Shown in pieces: positions 17,001-26,976 of a stretch of 64,000 nt of DNA (positions are counted from its first letter, which is position 1; each line of letters begins with the position of its first letter). The stretch is taken from assembly GCF_014837145.1 (NCBI RefSeq), contig NZ_JACYFS010000001.1:372001-436000 (forward strand), in the 5' to 3' direction. The notes under the pieces were generated by a model, which ran no database searches, was not told where the DNA came from, and saw nothing but the letters and a program-made list of their open reading frames with translations. The position numbers and the translations under genes are program-made. The stretch comes from Chryseobacterium caseinilyticum (GTDB taxonomy: Bacteria; Bacteroidota; Bacteroidia; Flavobacteriales; Weeksellaceae).

Positions 17001-19928
17001 AACGAATATATTAATCTCAACATTAAAAATGAAGATCCGCCTCTGAAAATCGAATTGACAACCTTCAGAGACAAGCTGGAGCCCAACTCAAAAGAGAAAT
17101 GGAGTATTAAAATTTTAGGCAGAGAAAAGGAAAAGGTTGTTGCGGAAGTTCTGGCGAATATGTATGATAAATCGCTGGATAAATTTGTTCCCAATAAATA
17201 TTCATGGACGAAAATTTATCGGCCGAGAAATGTGTTCAAAGATTTTAATGTTGAGATTTATCCATCACAACTGTACTGGTATCAACAGGTTAAATACCTT
17301 GAAACCAAGCAAATCAATCTGCCACAACTCAAATGGTTTGATGAAAATGTTTTCTATGAATTATTGGTAAAATATGGTTTAACGACAGATATGGATGGCG
17401 ACGGAATTGATGATATGAAAGATGCCTGCCCAAATGTTCCGGGATTGGATACTTATAATGGATGTCCTTCACCAAAAAGAATGGTTGCGGAAGAGGTATA
17501 TGTTTCAGGAAAAATGTCTGATAGTCGTTTTGCAGAGACAGATGGCGATGGAGTTTTAGATAAAGATGATGCGCCCCCGCCACCTGTAAAAGATGAAGAT
17601 CTGCATAATGTAAATGCAAGACAAAACCTTAACGAAACAGTTTTCTTCTATCCTCATTTAAAAACCGATACCAATGGAAATGTAAGTTTTGAATTTACCA
17701 CTCCGGAAGCTTTAACCAAATGGAAATTAATGTTTCTCGCTCACACAAAAGACGACAGACAGGCAGTTTTAGAGCAGGATATCATCACTCAGAAAAAACT
17801 TTCAGTTACTCCAAATTATCCAAGATTTTTGAGGGAAGGAGATGAGCTTAGTTTCCAAACTAAAATTTCAAACCTTACCGAAAACTCCCTGAATGGAAAG
17901 GTTTCACTTCAGATTTTAAATGCTGACACCAACGAAGATATTTCATCTTTATTTGGAATTACGGGTTCAGTTCAGGATTTTCAAGTTCAGAATACAGGAA
18001 ATGCTGTAGCGAGCTGGAAAATTAAAACGCCTTACAATAGAGTAAATTCTATCATCATTAAAGTGGTGGCAAAAGCAGGCGATTTCTCGGATGGAGAGCA
18101 GATTCCCGTGGCCGTTTTATCGAATAGAATGTTGTTGACAGACGCAGTTCCGATTTTCGTGAAAGAAGGTCAGACCAAAACTTTTACTTTGGAAAGTCTC
18201 GCTAATTACACCACGGGAACGGCAGAAAACGTGAGAAATACTTTAGAACTGAAAACCAATCCGATTTGGGAAATTATTTTTGCTTTGCCGGATTTGAGTG
18301 AAAATTTAAACATCAGTTCGGATGACTGGTTCAATACCTGGTTTGCAGATGTGGTAGGAACCGAAATATTTAAAGCCAATCCGAGAATGAAAGCCGTTTT
18401 TGATGAATATAAAACCGCTGATCTGCTGAAAAGTAATCTTGAAAAAAATCAGGAACTGAAACAGGTTTTGTTGGAAGAAACGCCTTGGGTGCTGCAATCT
18501 CAGTCTGAAACGGAAACGATGAACAGAGTTGCACGACTTTTCGAGGTCAATCAGATGAAAAACTCTATTGCCAAAGACTGGAATATTTTGCTGCGTTACC
18601 AAAATGGTGATGGCGGTTTCCCATGGCTTCCGGGATACGAAAGTTCGTACAGCAATTCTTTATATATTCTTAAAAATTTAGGTAAAATGAATGTTTGGCT
18701 GAAGGAAAACATTTCAGAATACCAACCCGGCGGACAAAAATATATGGTCGACAGACTCATCGGATATATAGATTCTCAGCTAGAAAGATATTGGAAAGAA
18801 ACGGAAGATAATCCTTGGAGCAATTTTGCGTTAGATTATCTGGATACCCGACGTTATTGGGAAAAAGAATATCCCATTACAGGAAAAGGTGAAAGATTAA
18901 AACAAATGATTATCGATAGAGCCAACAAATTTAAAGTCACAGATCTAACGTTTTACGGTGTGCATCGTGCGGCACTTATTTATGATAATTATGGTTTGAA
19001 AGACACATCCGGAAAATTAATACATTATTTAAAAGAAACCTCAGTTTCATCGGAAACTCAGGGTGCTTACTGGAAGAAAAATCTCAACGACTGGGGCTGG
19101 TACGAATCTAAGGCTGTAAATCATGCCGGAGCCATCGAAGCTTTAGCCAAAATAGCACCGAATGATATTGATTTTATCGAAGAATCGAAGATTTGGCTGG
19201 CCACACAAAAAGAAACCAATTCGTGGGGGAATTCAAGAACGACGGCGGAAATTATTTACATTATGATGAATTCCGGAAAATCGTGGACAACGCCTGAAGC
19301 CGATAAAGCAACGGTAATCTGGGGTGGAAAAGAAGTCGCACCTCAAACTAAAACCACAGGATTTCTGAAACAGACCATCAACTCTGATAAAATAGATCCA
19401 AAATTAGGTCAGGTTACGGTAACCAAGCCAGGTCCGGGAATTGTTCAGGGCGGATTGTTCTGGCAATATTATGAAGATATCAATAATGCAAAATCTACCG
19501 AGACCTACATTTCGATGACGAGAGAGTTTTACAAAAAAGTTAAAACTACAAATGGCGAAGAATTGCTTAAAATCACAGAAAACAGTCCGTTGAATGTGGG
19601 AGACCGCCTTACGGTAAGAATGATTTTGAATTCAGACCGACCGATGCAATATGTACATTTAAAAGACATGAGAGCTGCCGGCCTGGAGCCTGTAGATGTG
19701 CTTTCGGGATATCAGTACAAAAACAATTTGGGTTATTATCAGGCAACGAAAGACGCTTCAACCAATTTTTATATTTACTATATGCCGAAAGGAAAATACG
19801 TTTTTGAGTACGATCTCGTTTGTAATGCAGCGGGCAGTTTCTCCAGCGGTTTTGCAACCCTTCAGAATTATTATGCACCTCAAATGAATGCCCGCACAAA
19901 AGGCGATAAACTTGAAATAAAAAACTAA
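14058..19928 (+). CDS. Alpha-2-macroglobulin family protein, paralogue 1, with TSP3-like insert
   Basis: A 1956-residue exported protein (signal ends at ISAQ). MG2-type domain at about 530-640 (REIYRPGQTVHFKV, EEYKRPKFEITF). The A2M domain starts near 1185 (ARQNLNETVFFYPHL, SPEALTKWKL-type motif), followed by a helical thioester-like domain (DGGFPWLPGYESSY) and a C-terminal receptor-like region (RMILNSDRPMQYVHLKDMRAAG). The CxEQ thioester motif is absent: no cysteine lies in that domain. Just before the A2M domain, at residues 1110-1180, sits a calcium-binding thrombospondin-3-like insert (DMDGDGIDDMKDACP, then DGDGVLDKDDAPPPP). Bacterial A2Ms are thought to trap proteases in the periplasm. 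The second paralogue follows after 9 bp. Confidence 0.9.
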   Translation: MKTISKCLLLLFVFFTTFISAQNSYEEQWKKIAEGYKNGEFKSSLPLIFDIQKRAIRDKNAPQIIKSLKAEFGIYKETHDDTKNDYASAFFAKIKETENQLKKDDLLFFKILEIEFFEEYFNRTRYEIQNRTNVAEGNISEIETWTKLDYKNHFTQKFAELSALDNQLKKVRLESYKEALGENTDYDYYPTLYDWKLKKNIDFLNNESIFTKDEIKENHTSIRNLYQNLISFNRGNPQLYFQHQYLIFENSIKTDEQFLKKQIDIVNSPEKGEYKILIVKRIAEELQRKSEFKEAIRWIEKIKSEYPNSKLVSNLDYLENNIKSPFVQVFYEEHNIPEKPIHLVATHKNADRFEIKIYKVNDFKNQLLYLQSLDYAEYYKKIDKTLVRTDVFELPNQKDYKNYSTSLEMKGLPKGLYIGEYINGGDVSKFLFISTSSRVIYDEKKDYILVERETGKRKINTQLQRYYFRDYKNVSETEILIQTDNFAKFPSIKSYHDYHPYLIYDAVSGDFNILNSVYDRDDDYRSHEELYQVFLDREIYRPGQTVHFKVIATRPVYEMRKDVLLVNREQEVVMFDTNHQKISSQKFTTNDFGSFSGSFEIPKDRLNGKFSIYVSGNRYNQKYFSVEEYKRPKFEITFDTIKSEYKYGQTIELKGKVTTFSGVPLSKTAVNFDIKRENIRNRYFWWYPAEYSNENSVLGKVETNEKGEFTIKIDLKKDENVKGIQVHNYKVNATVTDLNGETQSAETNVKVASVSHYLKTNPVSEASANEDLKVKVESFNYNDVALDKSYKVKLMQLKQPERILRNNFKNNIQNLPKMGRDEFLNKFPHDRYDKADDQKNWKVLKTITDETKSGKELNFGKLNAGTYRLLIYNIEGKDSIKTEQDFSVWDKNRLGKNQFPFLKIIGPKTDVIRGSKVTIYAYSAIPDAEVNIYVQDGFGAPKMETKKFSNGILLYPLTISLDKNIEKYNVQFVLAQYNDVQNEYINLNIKNEDPPLKIELTTFRDKLEPNSKEKWSIKILGREKEKVVAEVLANMYDKSLDKFVPNKYSWTKIYRPRNVFKDFNVEIYPSQLYWYQQVKYLETKQINLPQLKWFDENVFYELLVKYGLTTDMDGDGIDDMKDACPNVPGLDTYNGCPSPKRMVAEEVYVSGKMSDSRFAETDGDGVLDKDDAPPPPVKDEDLHNVNARQNLNETVFFYPHLKTDTNGNVSFEFTTPEALTKWKLMFLAHTKDDRQAVLEQDIITQKKLSVTPNYPRFLREGDELSFQTKISNLTENSLNGKVSLQILNADTNEDISSLFGITGSVQDFQVQNTGNAVASWKIKTPYNRVNSIIIKVVAKAGDFSDGEQIPVAVLSNRMLLTDAVPIFVKEGQTKTFTLESLANYTTGTAENVRNTLELKTNPIWEIIFALPDLSENLNISSDDWFNTWFADVVGTEIFKANPRMKAVFDEYKTADLLKSNLEKNQELKQVLLEETPWVLQSQSETETMNRVARLFEVNQMKNSIAKDWNILLRYQNGDGGFPWLPGYESSYSNSLYILKNLGKMNVWLKENISEYQPGGQKYMVDRLIGYIDSQLERYWKETEDNPWSNFALDYLDTRRYWEKEYPITGKGERLKQMIIDRANKFKVTDLTFYGVHRAALIYDNYGLKDTSGKLIHYLKETSVSSETQGAYWKKNLNDWGWYESKAVNHAGAIEALAKIAPNDIDFIEESKIWLATQKETNSWGNSRTTAEIIYIMMNSGKSWTTPEADKATVIWGGKEVAPQTKTTGFLKQTINSDKIDPKLGQVTVTKPGPGIVQGGLFWQYYEDINNAKSTETYISMTREFYKKVKTTNGEELLKITENSPLNVGDRLTVRMILNSDRPMQYVHLKDMRAAGLEPVDVLSGYQYKNNLGYYQATKDASTNFYIYYMPKGKYVFEYDLVCNAAGSFSSGFATLQNYYAPQMNARTKGDKLEIKN

Positions 19929-19937
19929 TTATCAAAT

Positions 19938-22900
19938 ATGAAAAGCATCAAAATCATCTTAATTCTTCTGTGTTTTGGGATTTTCAGCTCCGTTCAGGCT
20001 CAGAATTATTACGACAGTCAATGGAAAAAAGTGAAGCAAAATTCAGACGAAGGAAAGTTTAAGAGCAATCTTCCGATTATTACAGAAATACAAAATAGGG
20101 CGATGAAAGAAAGTAAAACGGTTGAACTGATAAAAGCACTAAGATCAGAATATGCAATCATCTTCGAAATCTCACACAGTGAAGAAAACGATTTGGATTC
20201 AAAATTTTTTGAAAAAATAAGAGCTACTGAACAGCAGTTGAAAGGAGACGACAGGCTTTTCTTTAAAATTTTAGTTTCAAATTTTTTACACGAATATTAC
20301 ATTCACAATATCTGGAAGATTAACGACCAGACCAATATCAATCAACAGGATGTTTCTTCGATTGAAACATGGTCAAAGCTTGATTTTAAAAACTATATTT
20401 CCAAATCGCATCTGGAGTTGGATCAGATGAAATCTGAATTGAAAAAGATTGATTTTTCAAAGTATAATAAAGTCTTTGTTAATACTTCGTCTATCGAATT
20501 TTTCCCGAATTTGTACGATTGGTATGCTTTGGAAAAGATTAATTTTCTTAAAAATATCAATTTTTTCACACCAAACGAATTGGCTGAAAATAAAATTGAG
20601 ATCAGTAAAATTTATGATGAATTGATTGCCTCAAACAGCGGAAATTCAAAACTGTATTTTTCTCATGAAAAAGTAATTTATGATTGTGTAAATACCAACT
20701 GCAAAAATAAGGTTGAGCAGCTTTATAAATTAGCAAATTCTTCTGTAGAAGGAGATTACAAAGTTTTGATTTATGAAGATATTGCTCAAACTCTGACTTT
20801 GGAAGATAAGGAAAAAGATGCACTTGCGGTAATCGGTAAAGCTAAAAAGGAATTCCCGAAATCGTCATTTCTGAATAACCTTAAGAATATTGAGAACCGA
20901 ATTGTAAATCCTTCTCTGCAGATAACTTACGAAGATCAGACGCAGCCCAATGTGCCGATCCATTTTTCTGCGGAATTTAAAAATGTAGAAAATTTCAGTA
21001 TCAATATTTATAAACCTCAAAACGTAAATGAGTTTCTCTCATACAAAAACAAAAATTCATTAGACGGAATCAAAAAGACATTGGTGAGAAAGGATGAGTT
21101 TAAACTGAATAATTCTAAAGATTACAAGACTCACAGAACTTCGCTCGAGATAAAACCTCTTCCTGCGGGAATTTATTTTGCAGAATTTGTAGTTGAAAAC
21201 GATAAAGAAAGTCTTAAATATCAGCATTTTTATTTCTTCGTTTCAGATAACAAAATTCTTTATCAGACAAAATATGATGAGGGAGATTTACAGAATCTTG
21301 TGAAATTGGTAAACAGTGAAAATGGTAATGTTGTAGGCGAAGAAAATCTTATAATTTATGAATTCTCAGATGATAAAAAATTATCTGAAACGAAGCTTTT
21401 AACTGATAAAAACGGGATTTTTAAATTTCCGTTATCCGAAAATAAAGAATTTTACAGAAATTATTTGATCAACCAGCCAAAAACCAACAGTTTCCAAATA
21501 ATGAGTGTTTACGGGCACGGCAGAAATCAATATATTCAGGAGAAAAGTGTAAAGAAAGCACAGATTTTTACCGACAGAGCGATCTACAGACCTGGTCAAA
21601 CGGTTTATTTTAAAGTAATCAACACTCAGATCATTAATGACAAAGAATCTGTAGCTTCAAATACGAAACAGAAAATCAGTCTGATTGATGCAAATAATCA
21701 GGAAATAAGTTCTCGGGAATTTACAACAAATGAATTTGGTTCTTATCATGGAAGCTTTATTTTGCCCAAAGGTAAACTCAATGGATCTTTCACTATTAAA
21801 ACTGAAGGTTTTGCAGAATGGAACAAATATATTCAGGTTGAAGAATACAAAAGACCGAAGTTTGAAGTCACATTCGAACCTGTAAAAACAGAATACAAAT
21901 ACGGAGAAACGCTTGAATTAAAAGGTAGAGCAATGATGTTTTCCGGAGTTGCATTAAGCAACACAACAGTAAATTACGAAATCAAAAAACAAAACATCAG
22001 ATGGAAATATTTCCCTTGGTTTCCACATGATTATGATAACGAAAATTCAATTTTGGGAGAAGTAAAAACAGATGACAAAGGTGAATTTACTATCAAAGTT
22101 GATTTAAAAAAGGATGAAAATACTGATGGAATTCAAATCGATAATTTTGCGGTGAACGCTTCTGTGACTGATGTAAATGGCGAAAGTCAGTCTGTCAATA
22201 CAAATATAAAAGTAGCTTCGGTTTCTCACTATATCAAAGCAGATGAGATTAAAAATGTTTTCGATGATGAAAGTATAAGACTGAAAGTTGAAACTAAAAA
22301 TTACAACGAGCAAAATCTTAAAAAAACGTATCAGATAAAACTTTCTAAAGTGAAATCTCCTGAAAGAATTTTCAGAAGTAATTTTGAAGATTATACTCAG
22401 AATTTGCCGCAGTATTCCAAGGCAGAATTTATAAGCAAATTTCCGCATGACCGTTTTGATAAAAGTGATGATGAAGAGAGTCCAAAACCTCAGTCGGTTA
22501 TCTTAAGTAAAACTGTTTCACAAAGCGAAGTTGAAGCTTCACCGGATTTAAATTTAGGCAAACTTGAAACAGGAAATTATGAACTTGAATTATTTAATAT
22601 TGAAGGCAAAGACACGATAAGAACGAAACAGAATTTTTCTGTTTTCAGTAAAAAATCTGTTGGTAAAGAGCAAAATATTTTCCTTGAAGTGGTGCAGCCA
22701 AAAACAGAGTTGAATCGCGGTGAAACTTCGGAAATTTATGTTTATTCTTCGATTCTGGATGCGTCTGTTAATGTGTTTTTTCAGGATGGAGTAAATCCGA
22801 CTGTAAGTTCGGTTCATCAGTTTAAAAATGGAGTTTTAAAATTCCCCGTTACGGCATCTTCAAATGAGAAAGTTTCAAACTTAGATATTACTTTTCAGCT

Positions 22901-25865
22901 GGTATCTTTTAATGATGTTCAAACCAAAACTGTTAATTTTAGTGTAGCTGATCAGTCAAGAAATATAACGATTGAAACGGTAACTTTCCGGGATAAAATA
23001 GAACCGAACTCTAAAGAAAAATGGACTGTGAAAGTTTCAGGAAAGGATAGGGAAAAAGTAAACGCAGAAGTGCTTGCGAATATGTATGATATGTCGTTGG
23101 ATCAGTTCAATGTCAATAAATTCGATTGGAATACTTTAAAAATATCTTACGACGATTTTAAAAATTATTCTTTGCAAAATAGTCTTCAGCAGGAATATTA
23201 TGAAAAAAATTATAAGTATGTAAGGGTAAAAAGCATCGGAATTCCCGAATTGAATTGGTTGAATTATTCTTTGGATGAAGATTTAGATTATCAGGAAGAT
23301 GAGGCGACTCCTTATCGGGAGTATTTGGAGGGAGCTGGTGGAAGAGATAAAATTGGCTATAATCTAATTCCAGAGCCTAAACCAAATCCTAAAGTTTCTG
23401 CTCCGCAAGAGATGCGCTTACAGAGCTTGAGTATGGATGATGCAGCGGTAGAAATTCTCAATTCTGGGAGACAGTTAACAAAAGCTGAAAAAATGGAGTA
23501 CACAGACGTAATTGATCCATTAAACGCTCAGGAAAGACTTGCCAACACAGTTCCAGTCCGCCAAAATCTAAACGAGACCGCATTTTTCTATCCCGATTTA
23601 AAAACCGACAAAGACGGAAATGTCAGTTTCGAATTCACATCTCCCGAAGCTTTAACAAAATGGAAATTAATGTTCCTTGCTCATACCAAAGATGCAAGAG
23701 CAACGACTTTGGAGAAACAGGTCGTTACGCAGAAAGAATTTTCAATAACTCCAAATTATCCGAGATTTTTGAGAGAAGGAGATGAATTAAACCTTCAGTC
23801 AAAACTCTCAAATCTTACCATTAAAAAATTAAGCGGAACAGCTCAACTTCAAATCTTAGATGCCTTTACAAATGAAGATATTACCGACAAATTCGGATTA
23901 ATTCGAAATAATTCGAGTGCATTTGAACTAATAGAAAACGGAAATTCAGCTTTAACATGGAAAATTGTTGTTCCGAAAGATATTTCCTCAATTATTCTAA
24001 AAGTTGTTGCGAAGGCCGGAAATTATTCTGATGGCGAACAAAAAGCAATCGCTGTTTTACCAAATAGAATGCTTGTAACAGAAGCGGTTCCTGTTTTTGT
24101 GAAAGAAGGAGAAACCAAAACTTTTGAGCTTGAAAATCTTAAAAATAACAGTTCAACTACGATATCCAATGTTTCCAATACTTTAGAATTGACGACAAAT
24201 CCAATCTGGGAAATTATGTTTGCATTGCCAAGCCTTAAAAATGATCAGAACAATTCCGCAGATGTTGTTTTTAATAAATGGTTTGCCGATGTTTTGGCCT
24301 CGGAAATTTTTAAAGCGAATCCAAAACTGAAAAAGGTTTTTGAAGAATATCAAAGCAAAGGATTGTTAACTTCAAATCTTGAAAAAAATCAGGAACTGAA
24401 ACAGCTGTTGCTCGATGAAACACCATGGGTTTTGGAAAGTAAAAATGAAACAGAGCAAATGCAGAAATTAGCGCTGCTTTTTGATGCAAATACGATGAAA
24501 AATTCTATAAAAAGCGATTGGGACGAACTTAAAAAATTACAGAATCCTGATGGTGGTTTTTCCTGGTATCAGGGTTATCCAAGTTCTTATTCTACATCAC
24601 TTTATATCTTAAAAAATTTAGGAAAAATCAATCTTTGGCTGAAAGATAATGTGAAAGACTATCAAAATTCAGAACAGGCAGATTTGGTTAAAAAACTGAT
24701 TGAATATGTTGATCAGGAAGCAGGCAGGTTTGATGTGAAAAAGGAAAATATCTGGACCAACTGGACTTTGGATTATCTGAATGCAAGAAATTACTGGGAA
24801 AAAGAATATCCTCTGACGGGAAAATCTGCAACACTGAAATCTTTAGTAAAAGAAAAAGCCAAAACCGCAAAAATTACTGATTTTACATTCTTCGGACTGC
24901 ACCGCGCAGCATTACTGATGAATGATTATGGTTTGAAAGAGGTTTCAGAAAAACTAATGACTTATTTAAAGGAAACCTCAGTTGATTCTAAAAATCAAGG
25001 CGTTTACTGGAAACAGAATCTGGACGACTGGGGATGGTTCAGCTCAAAAGTGGTGAATCACGCAGGTGCTTTGGAAGCTTTCAGTACACTAAAACCAAAC
25101 GATCAGAAATTCATTGAAGACATGAAAATCTGGTTAATTACACAGAAAGAAGTCAACTCATGGGGAAGCTCACGAGGAACAGCAGAAGTGATTTTCACGA
25201 TCTTAAATTCAGGAAAATCATGGACGACAGCAGACAGTGATAAAGCAACAATTATTTGGGGTAGAAAAGAATTAAAACCGGAAACCCAAGCAACAGGTTA
25301 TGTGAAATCAACCTTGAAAACCGATGTTTTAGATAAAAAATTAGCAACCGTCACCATAACAAAACCAGGCGCAGGAATTGTTCAGGGTGGATTATTCTGG
25401 CAGTATTATGAAGATCTGGATAAAATAAAATCTTCAGAAAATTACCTTTCCGTTACAAAAGAACTGTACAAAAAAGTAAAAACGGTTAACGGCGAAGAAC
25501 TGAAAAAAATCACACCAGAAACTCCGCTGAAAGTGGGCGATAAAGTGACCGTAAGAATGATTCTGAACACCGACCGTGCTATGGAATTTATTCAGATTAA
25601 AGATATGAGAGCGGCAGGTTTTGAGCCTTTAAGTGTAATTTCGGGTTATCAGTGGAAAAACAGTTTGGGATATTACCAGTCTACGAAAGATGCTTCAACA
25701 AATTTCTACATTCAGTCAATGCCAAAAGGGAAATATGTTTTTGAATACGATTTGATCTGTAATGCTTCCGGAGTTTTCTCCAACGGAATTACAACAATTC
25801 AGAATTATTACGCCCCGCAGATGAATTCAAATACGAAAGGTGTAAAAGTGGAAATCAAAGAATAA
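19938..25865 (+). CDS. Alpha-2-macroglobulin family protein, paralogue 2
   Basis: A 1975-residue exported protein (signal ends VQAQ) homologous along its whole length to the preceding gene. The MG2-type domain (RAIYRPGQTVYFKV) is at about 545-640, the A2M domain begins near 1205 (VRQNLNETAFFYPDL), then come the helical domain (DGGFSWYQGYPSSY) and the same C-terminal DMRAAG region. It also lacks CxEQ. The variable segment before the A2M domain (about 1120-1205) differs from paralogue 1: instead of calcium-binding repeats it has a Pro-rich stretch and LQSLSMDDAAVEIL. The 9-bp gap implies one operon. The pair arose by tandem duplication followed by change of the bait-like segment. Confidence 0.9.
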   Translation: MKSIKIILILLCFGIFSSVQAQNYYDSQWKKVKQNSDEGKFKSNLPIITEIQNRAMKESKTVELIKALRSEYAIIFEISHSEENDLDSKFFEKIRATEQQLKGDDRLFFKILVSNFLHEYYIHNIWKINDQTNINQQDVSSIETWSKLDFKNYISKSHLELDQMKSELKKIDFSKYNKVFVNTSSIEFFPNLYDWYALEKINFLKNINFFTPNELAENKIEISKIYDELIASNSGNSKLYFSHEKVIYDCVNTNCKNKVEQLYKLANSSVEGDYKVLIYEDIAQTLTLEDKEKDALAVIGKAKKEFPKSSFLNNLKNIENRIVNPSLQITYEDQTQPNVPIHFSAEFKNVENFSINIYKPQNVNEFLSYKNKNSLDGIKKTLVRKDEFKLNNSKDYKTHRTSLEIKPLPAGIYFAEFVVENDKESLKYQHFYFFVSDNKILYQTKYDEGDLQNLVKLVNSENGNVVGEENLIIYEFSDDKKLSETKLLTDKNGIFKFPLSENKEFYRNYLINQPKTNSFQIMSVYGHGRNQYIQEKSVKKAQIFTDRAIYRPGQTVYFKVINTQIINDKESVASNTKQKISLIDANNQEISSREFTTNEFGSYHGSFILPKGKLNGSFTIKTEGFAEWNKYIQVEEYKRPKFEVTFEPVKTEYKYGETLELKGRAMMFSGVALSNTTVNYEIKKQNIRWKYFPWFPHDYDNENSILGEVKTDDKGEFTIKVDLKKDENTDGIQIDNFAVNASVTDVNGESQSVNTNIKVASVSHYIKADEIKNVFDDESIRLKVETKNYNEQNLKKTYQIKLSKVKSPERIFRSNFEDYTQNLPQYSKAEFISKFPHDRFDKSDDEESPKPQSVILSKTVSQSEVEASPDLNLGKLETGNYELELFNIEGKDTIRTKQNFSVFSKKSVGKEQNIFLEVVQPKTELNRGETSEIYVYSSILDASVNVFFQDGVNPTVSSVHQFKNGVLKFPVTASSNEKVSNLDITFQLVSFNDVQTKTVNFSVADQSRNITIETVTFRDKIEPNSKEKWTVKVSGKDREKVNAEVLANMYDMSLDQFNVNKFDWNTLKISYDDFKNYSLQNSLQQEYYEKNYKYVRVKSIGIPELNWLNYSLDEDLDYQEDEATPYREYLEGAGGRDKIGYNLIPEPKPNPKVSAPQEMRLQSLSMDDAAVEILNSGRQLTKAEKMEYTDVIDPLNAQERLANTVPVRQNLNETAFFYPDLKTDKDGNVSFEFTSPEALTKWKLMFLAHTKDARATTLEKQVVTQKEFSITPNYPRFLREGDELNLQSKLSNLTIKKLSGTAQLQILDAFTNEDITDKFGLIRNNSSAFELIENGNSALTWKIVVPKDISSIILKVVAKAGNYSDGEQKAIAVLPNRMLVTEAVPVFVKEGETKTFELENLKNNSSTTISNVSNTLELTTNPIWEIMFALPSLKNDQNNSADVVFNKWFADVLASEIFKANPKLKKVFEEYQSKGLLTSNLEKNQELKQLLLDETPWVLESKNETEQMQKLALLFDANTMKNSIKSDWDELKKLQNPDGGFSWYQGYPSSYSTSLYILKNLGKINLWLKDNVKDYQNSEQADLVKKLIEYVDQEAGRFDVKKENIWTNWTLDYLNARNYWEKEYPLTGKSATLKSLVKEKAKTAKITDFTFFGLHRAALLMNDYGLKEVSEKLMTYLKETSVDSKNQGVYWKQNLDDWGWFSSKVVNHAGALEAFSTLKPNDQKFIEDMKIWLITQKEVNSWGSSRGTAEVIFTILNSGKSWTTADSDKATIIWGRKELKPETQATGYVKSTLKTDVLDKKLATVTITKPGAGIVQGGLFWQYYEDLDKIKSSENYLSVTKELYKKVKTVNGEELKKITPETPLKVGDKVTVRMILNTDRAMEFIQIKDMRAAGFEPLSVISGYQWKNSLGYYQSTKDASTNFYIQSMPKGKYVFEYDLICNASGVFSNGITTIQNYYAPQMNSNTKGVKVEIKE

Positions 25866-26010
25866 TATTAACTAAGAAATAAAAAAGTGAACAGAATTAT
25901 TTTGATGAAGGTGATGTTGGCAATAGCTCAGTGAGATATATTATAGATCCAATTAGATATAAATTACATTTCAATTTGAGTTTAAACTAAAAATTAAATC
26001 AAAAAAATAA

Positions 26011-26018
26011 TATATTTG
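26011..26018 (+). promoter_or_regulatory. -7 box (TATATTTG) for the DUF1569 gene
   Basis: TAnnTTTG match 22 bp before ATG 26041. It argues against the in-frame TTG at 26020, which would be at or before the transcription start. Confidence 0.45.
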
Positions 26019-26040
26019 TTTGTATACAATTAATCAGACT

Positions 26041-26496
26041 ATGGAAAACGTTTTCGACTCAAAAGATGCTCAGAATTACATCAATAGAATAAATAATCTC
26101 GTAGAGGATACACACGGAATGTGGGGAAGAATGACGGTAGACCAGATGTTGGCGCATTGTTGTGTAACTTATGAAATGGTTTACGAGCCCGAAAAACATA
26201 AAAAACCAGGCAGCATTGCCAAATTTATTCTAAAACGTTTTGTGAAGCCAAAAGTGGTGAGCGAAAAAGCGTATCCCAGAGATTCGCCTACAGCACCACA
26301 ATTTGTGATTTCAAACAGAAGAAATTTTCACGACGAGAAAAAAAGACTCATTGGTTTTATTCAGAAAACGCAGCAGTTGGGAGCAGAGGCTTTTGAAGAG
26401 AAAGAATCTTTTTCTTTCGGGAAATTAAAGTCTCATGAGTGGAACAATATGTTTGCAAAGCACCTCAATCACCATCTCAGCCAGTTTGGCGTTTAA
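26041..26496 (+). CDS. DUF1569 (DinB-like) protein
   Basis: A 151-residue cytoplasmic protein. The MWGRMTVDQMLAHC motif near the N-terminus and HLNHHLSQFGV at the C-terminus are the hallmark of DUF1569, a DinB-like four-helix fold in which His residues can bind a metal. The function of the family is not established. The ATG at 26041 is chosen because a -7 promoter box lies directly upstream of it. The next gene follows after 9 bp. Confidence 0.78.
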   Translation: MENVFDSKDAQNYINRINNLVEDTHGMWGRMTVDQMLAHCCVTYEMVYEPEKHKKPGSIAKFILKRFVKPKVVSEKAYPRDSPTAPQFVISNRRNFHDEKKRLIGFIQKTQQLGAEAFEEKESFSFGKLKSHEWNNMFAKHLNHHLSQFGV

Positions 26497-26505
26497 AATT
26501 TTACC

Positions 26506-26976
26506 ATGAAAAAATTATTATTTCTGTTCTTATTCTGCACTGCTTTCTGTTTCGCACAAATGCCGAATATTGCTAAAGTCTGGCTCAACGACAGCAAGCC
26601 GTACGTAGGGACGATAGGGAAAGAAGGTGAAGTTTTAAAACTTAAGATCAATATTTCTGAGCAGGATAAAAAAAATGATCAGGAATATTTCGTCTCGGGA
26701 TATTCTTTGGTAGATAAAGTGTATGCAAAATTTGAAGGTAAAATGAAAATTACCAAATACAAAAATTCGGCAAAGAGAAGTACTGTTTACGGTGAATACG
26801 AGCTGGTTGAGGAAAATAAAGGCAAGCACTCCGGTGAGTTTAAAGGAACATTTCTTTATACTTTTACCTGGAACAGAGAAAAAGATCAGATTGAAAATCC
26901 TGTTATCAACCTGAAAGGAGACTGGATGAGCTATGATAAAACCATGAATTTTAAAACAAGACTCAAAAACCAATAA
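26506..26976 (+). CDS. Hypothetical exported protein
   Basis: A 156-residue protein with an SPase I signal (LFCTAFCFAQ). The mature part looks like a small lipocalin-type beta barrel (alternating K/E and hydrophobic strands, with KGDWMSYDKTMNF near the end), but I do not recognise the family. Its stop overlaps the next start (TAATG), so the two are translationally coupled. Confidence 0.65.
   Translation: MKKLLFLFLFCTAFCFAQMPNIAKVWLNDSKPYVGTIGKEGEVLKLKINISEQDKKNDQEYFVSGYSLVDKVYAKFEGKMKITKYKNSAKRSTVYGEYELVEENKGKHSGEFKGTFLYTFTWNREKDQIENPVINLKGDWMSYDKTMNFKTRLKNQ

Noticed and set aside
18306..19935. Minus-strand frames inside the macroglobulin genes
   Set aside because: They are antisense shadows of long well-supported plus-strand genes, with no signal or motif.
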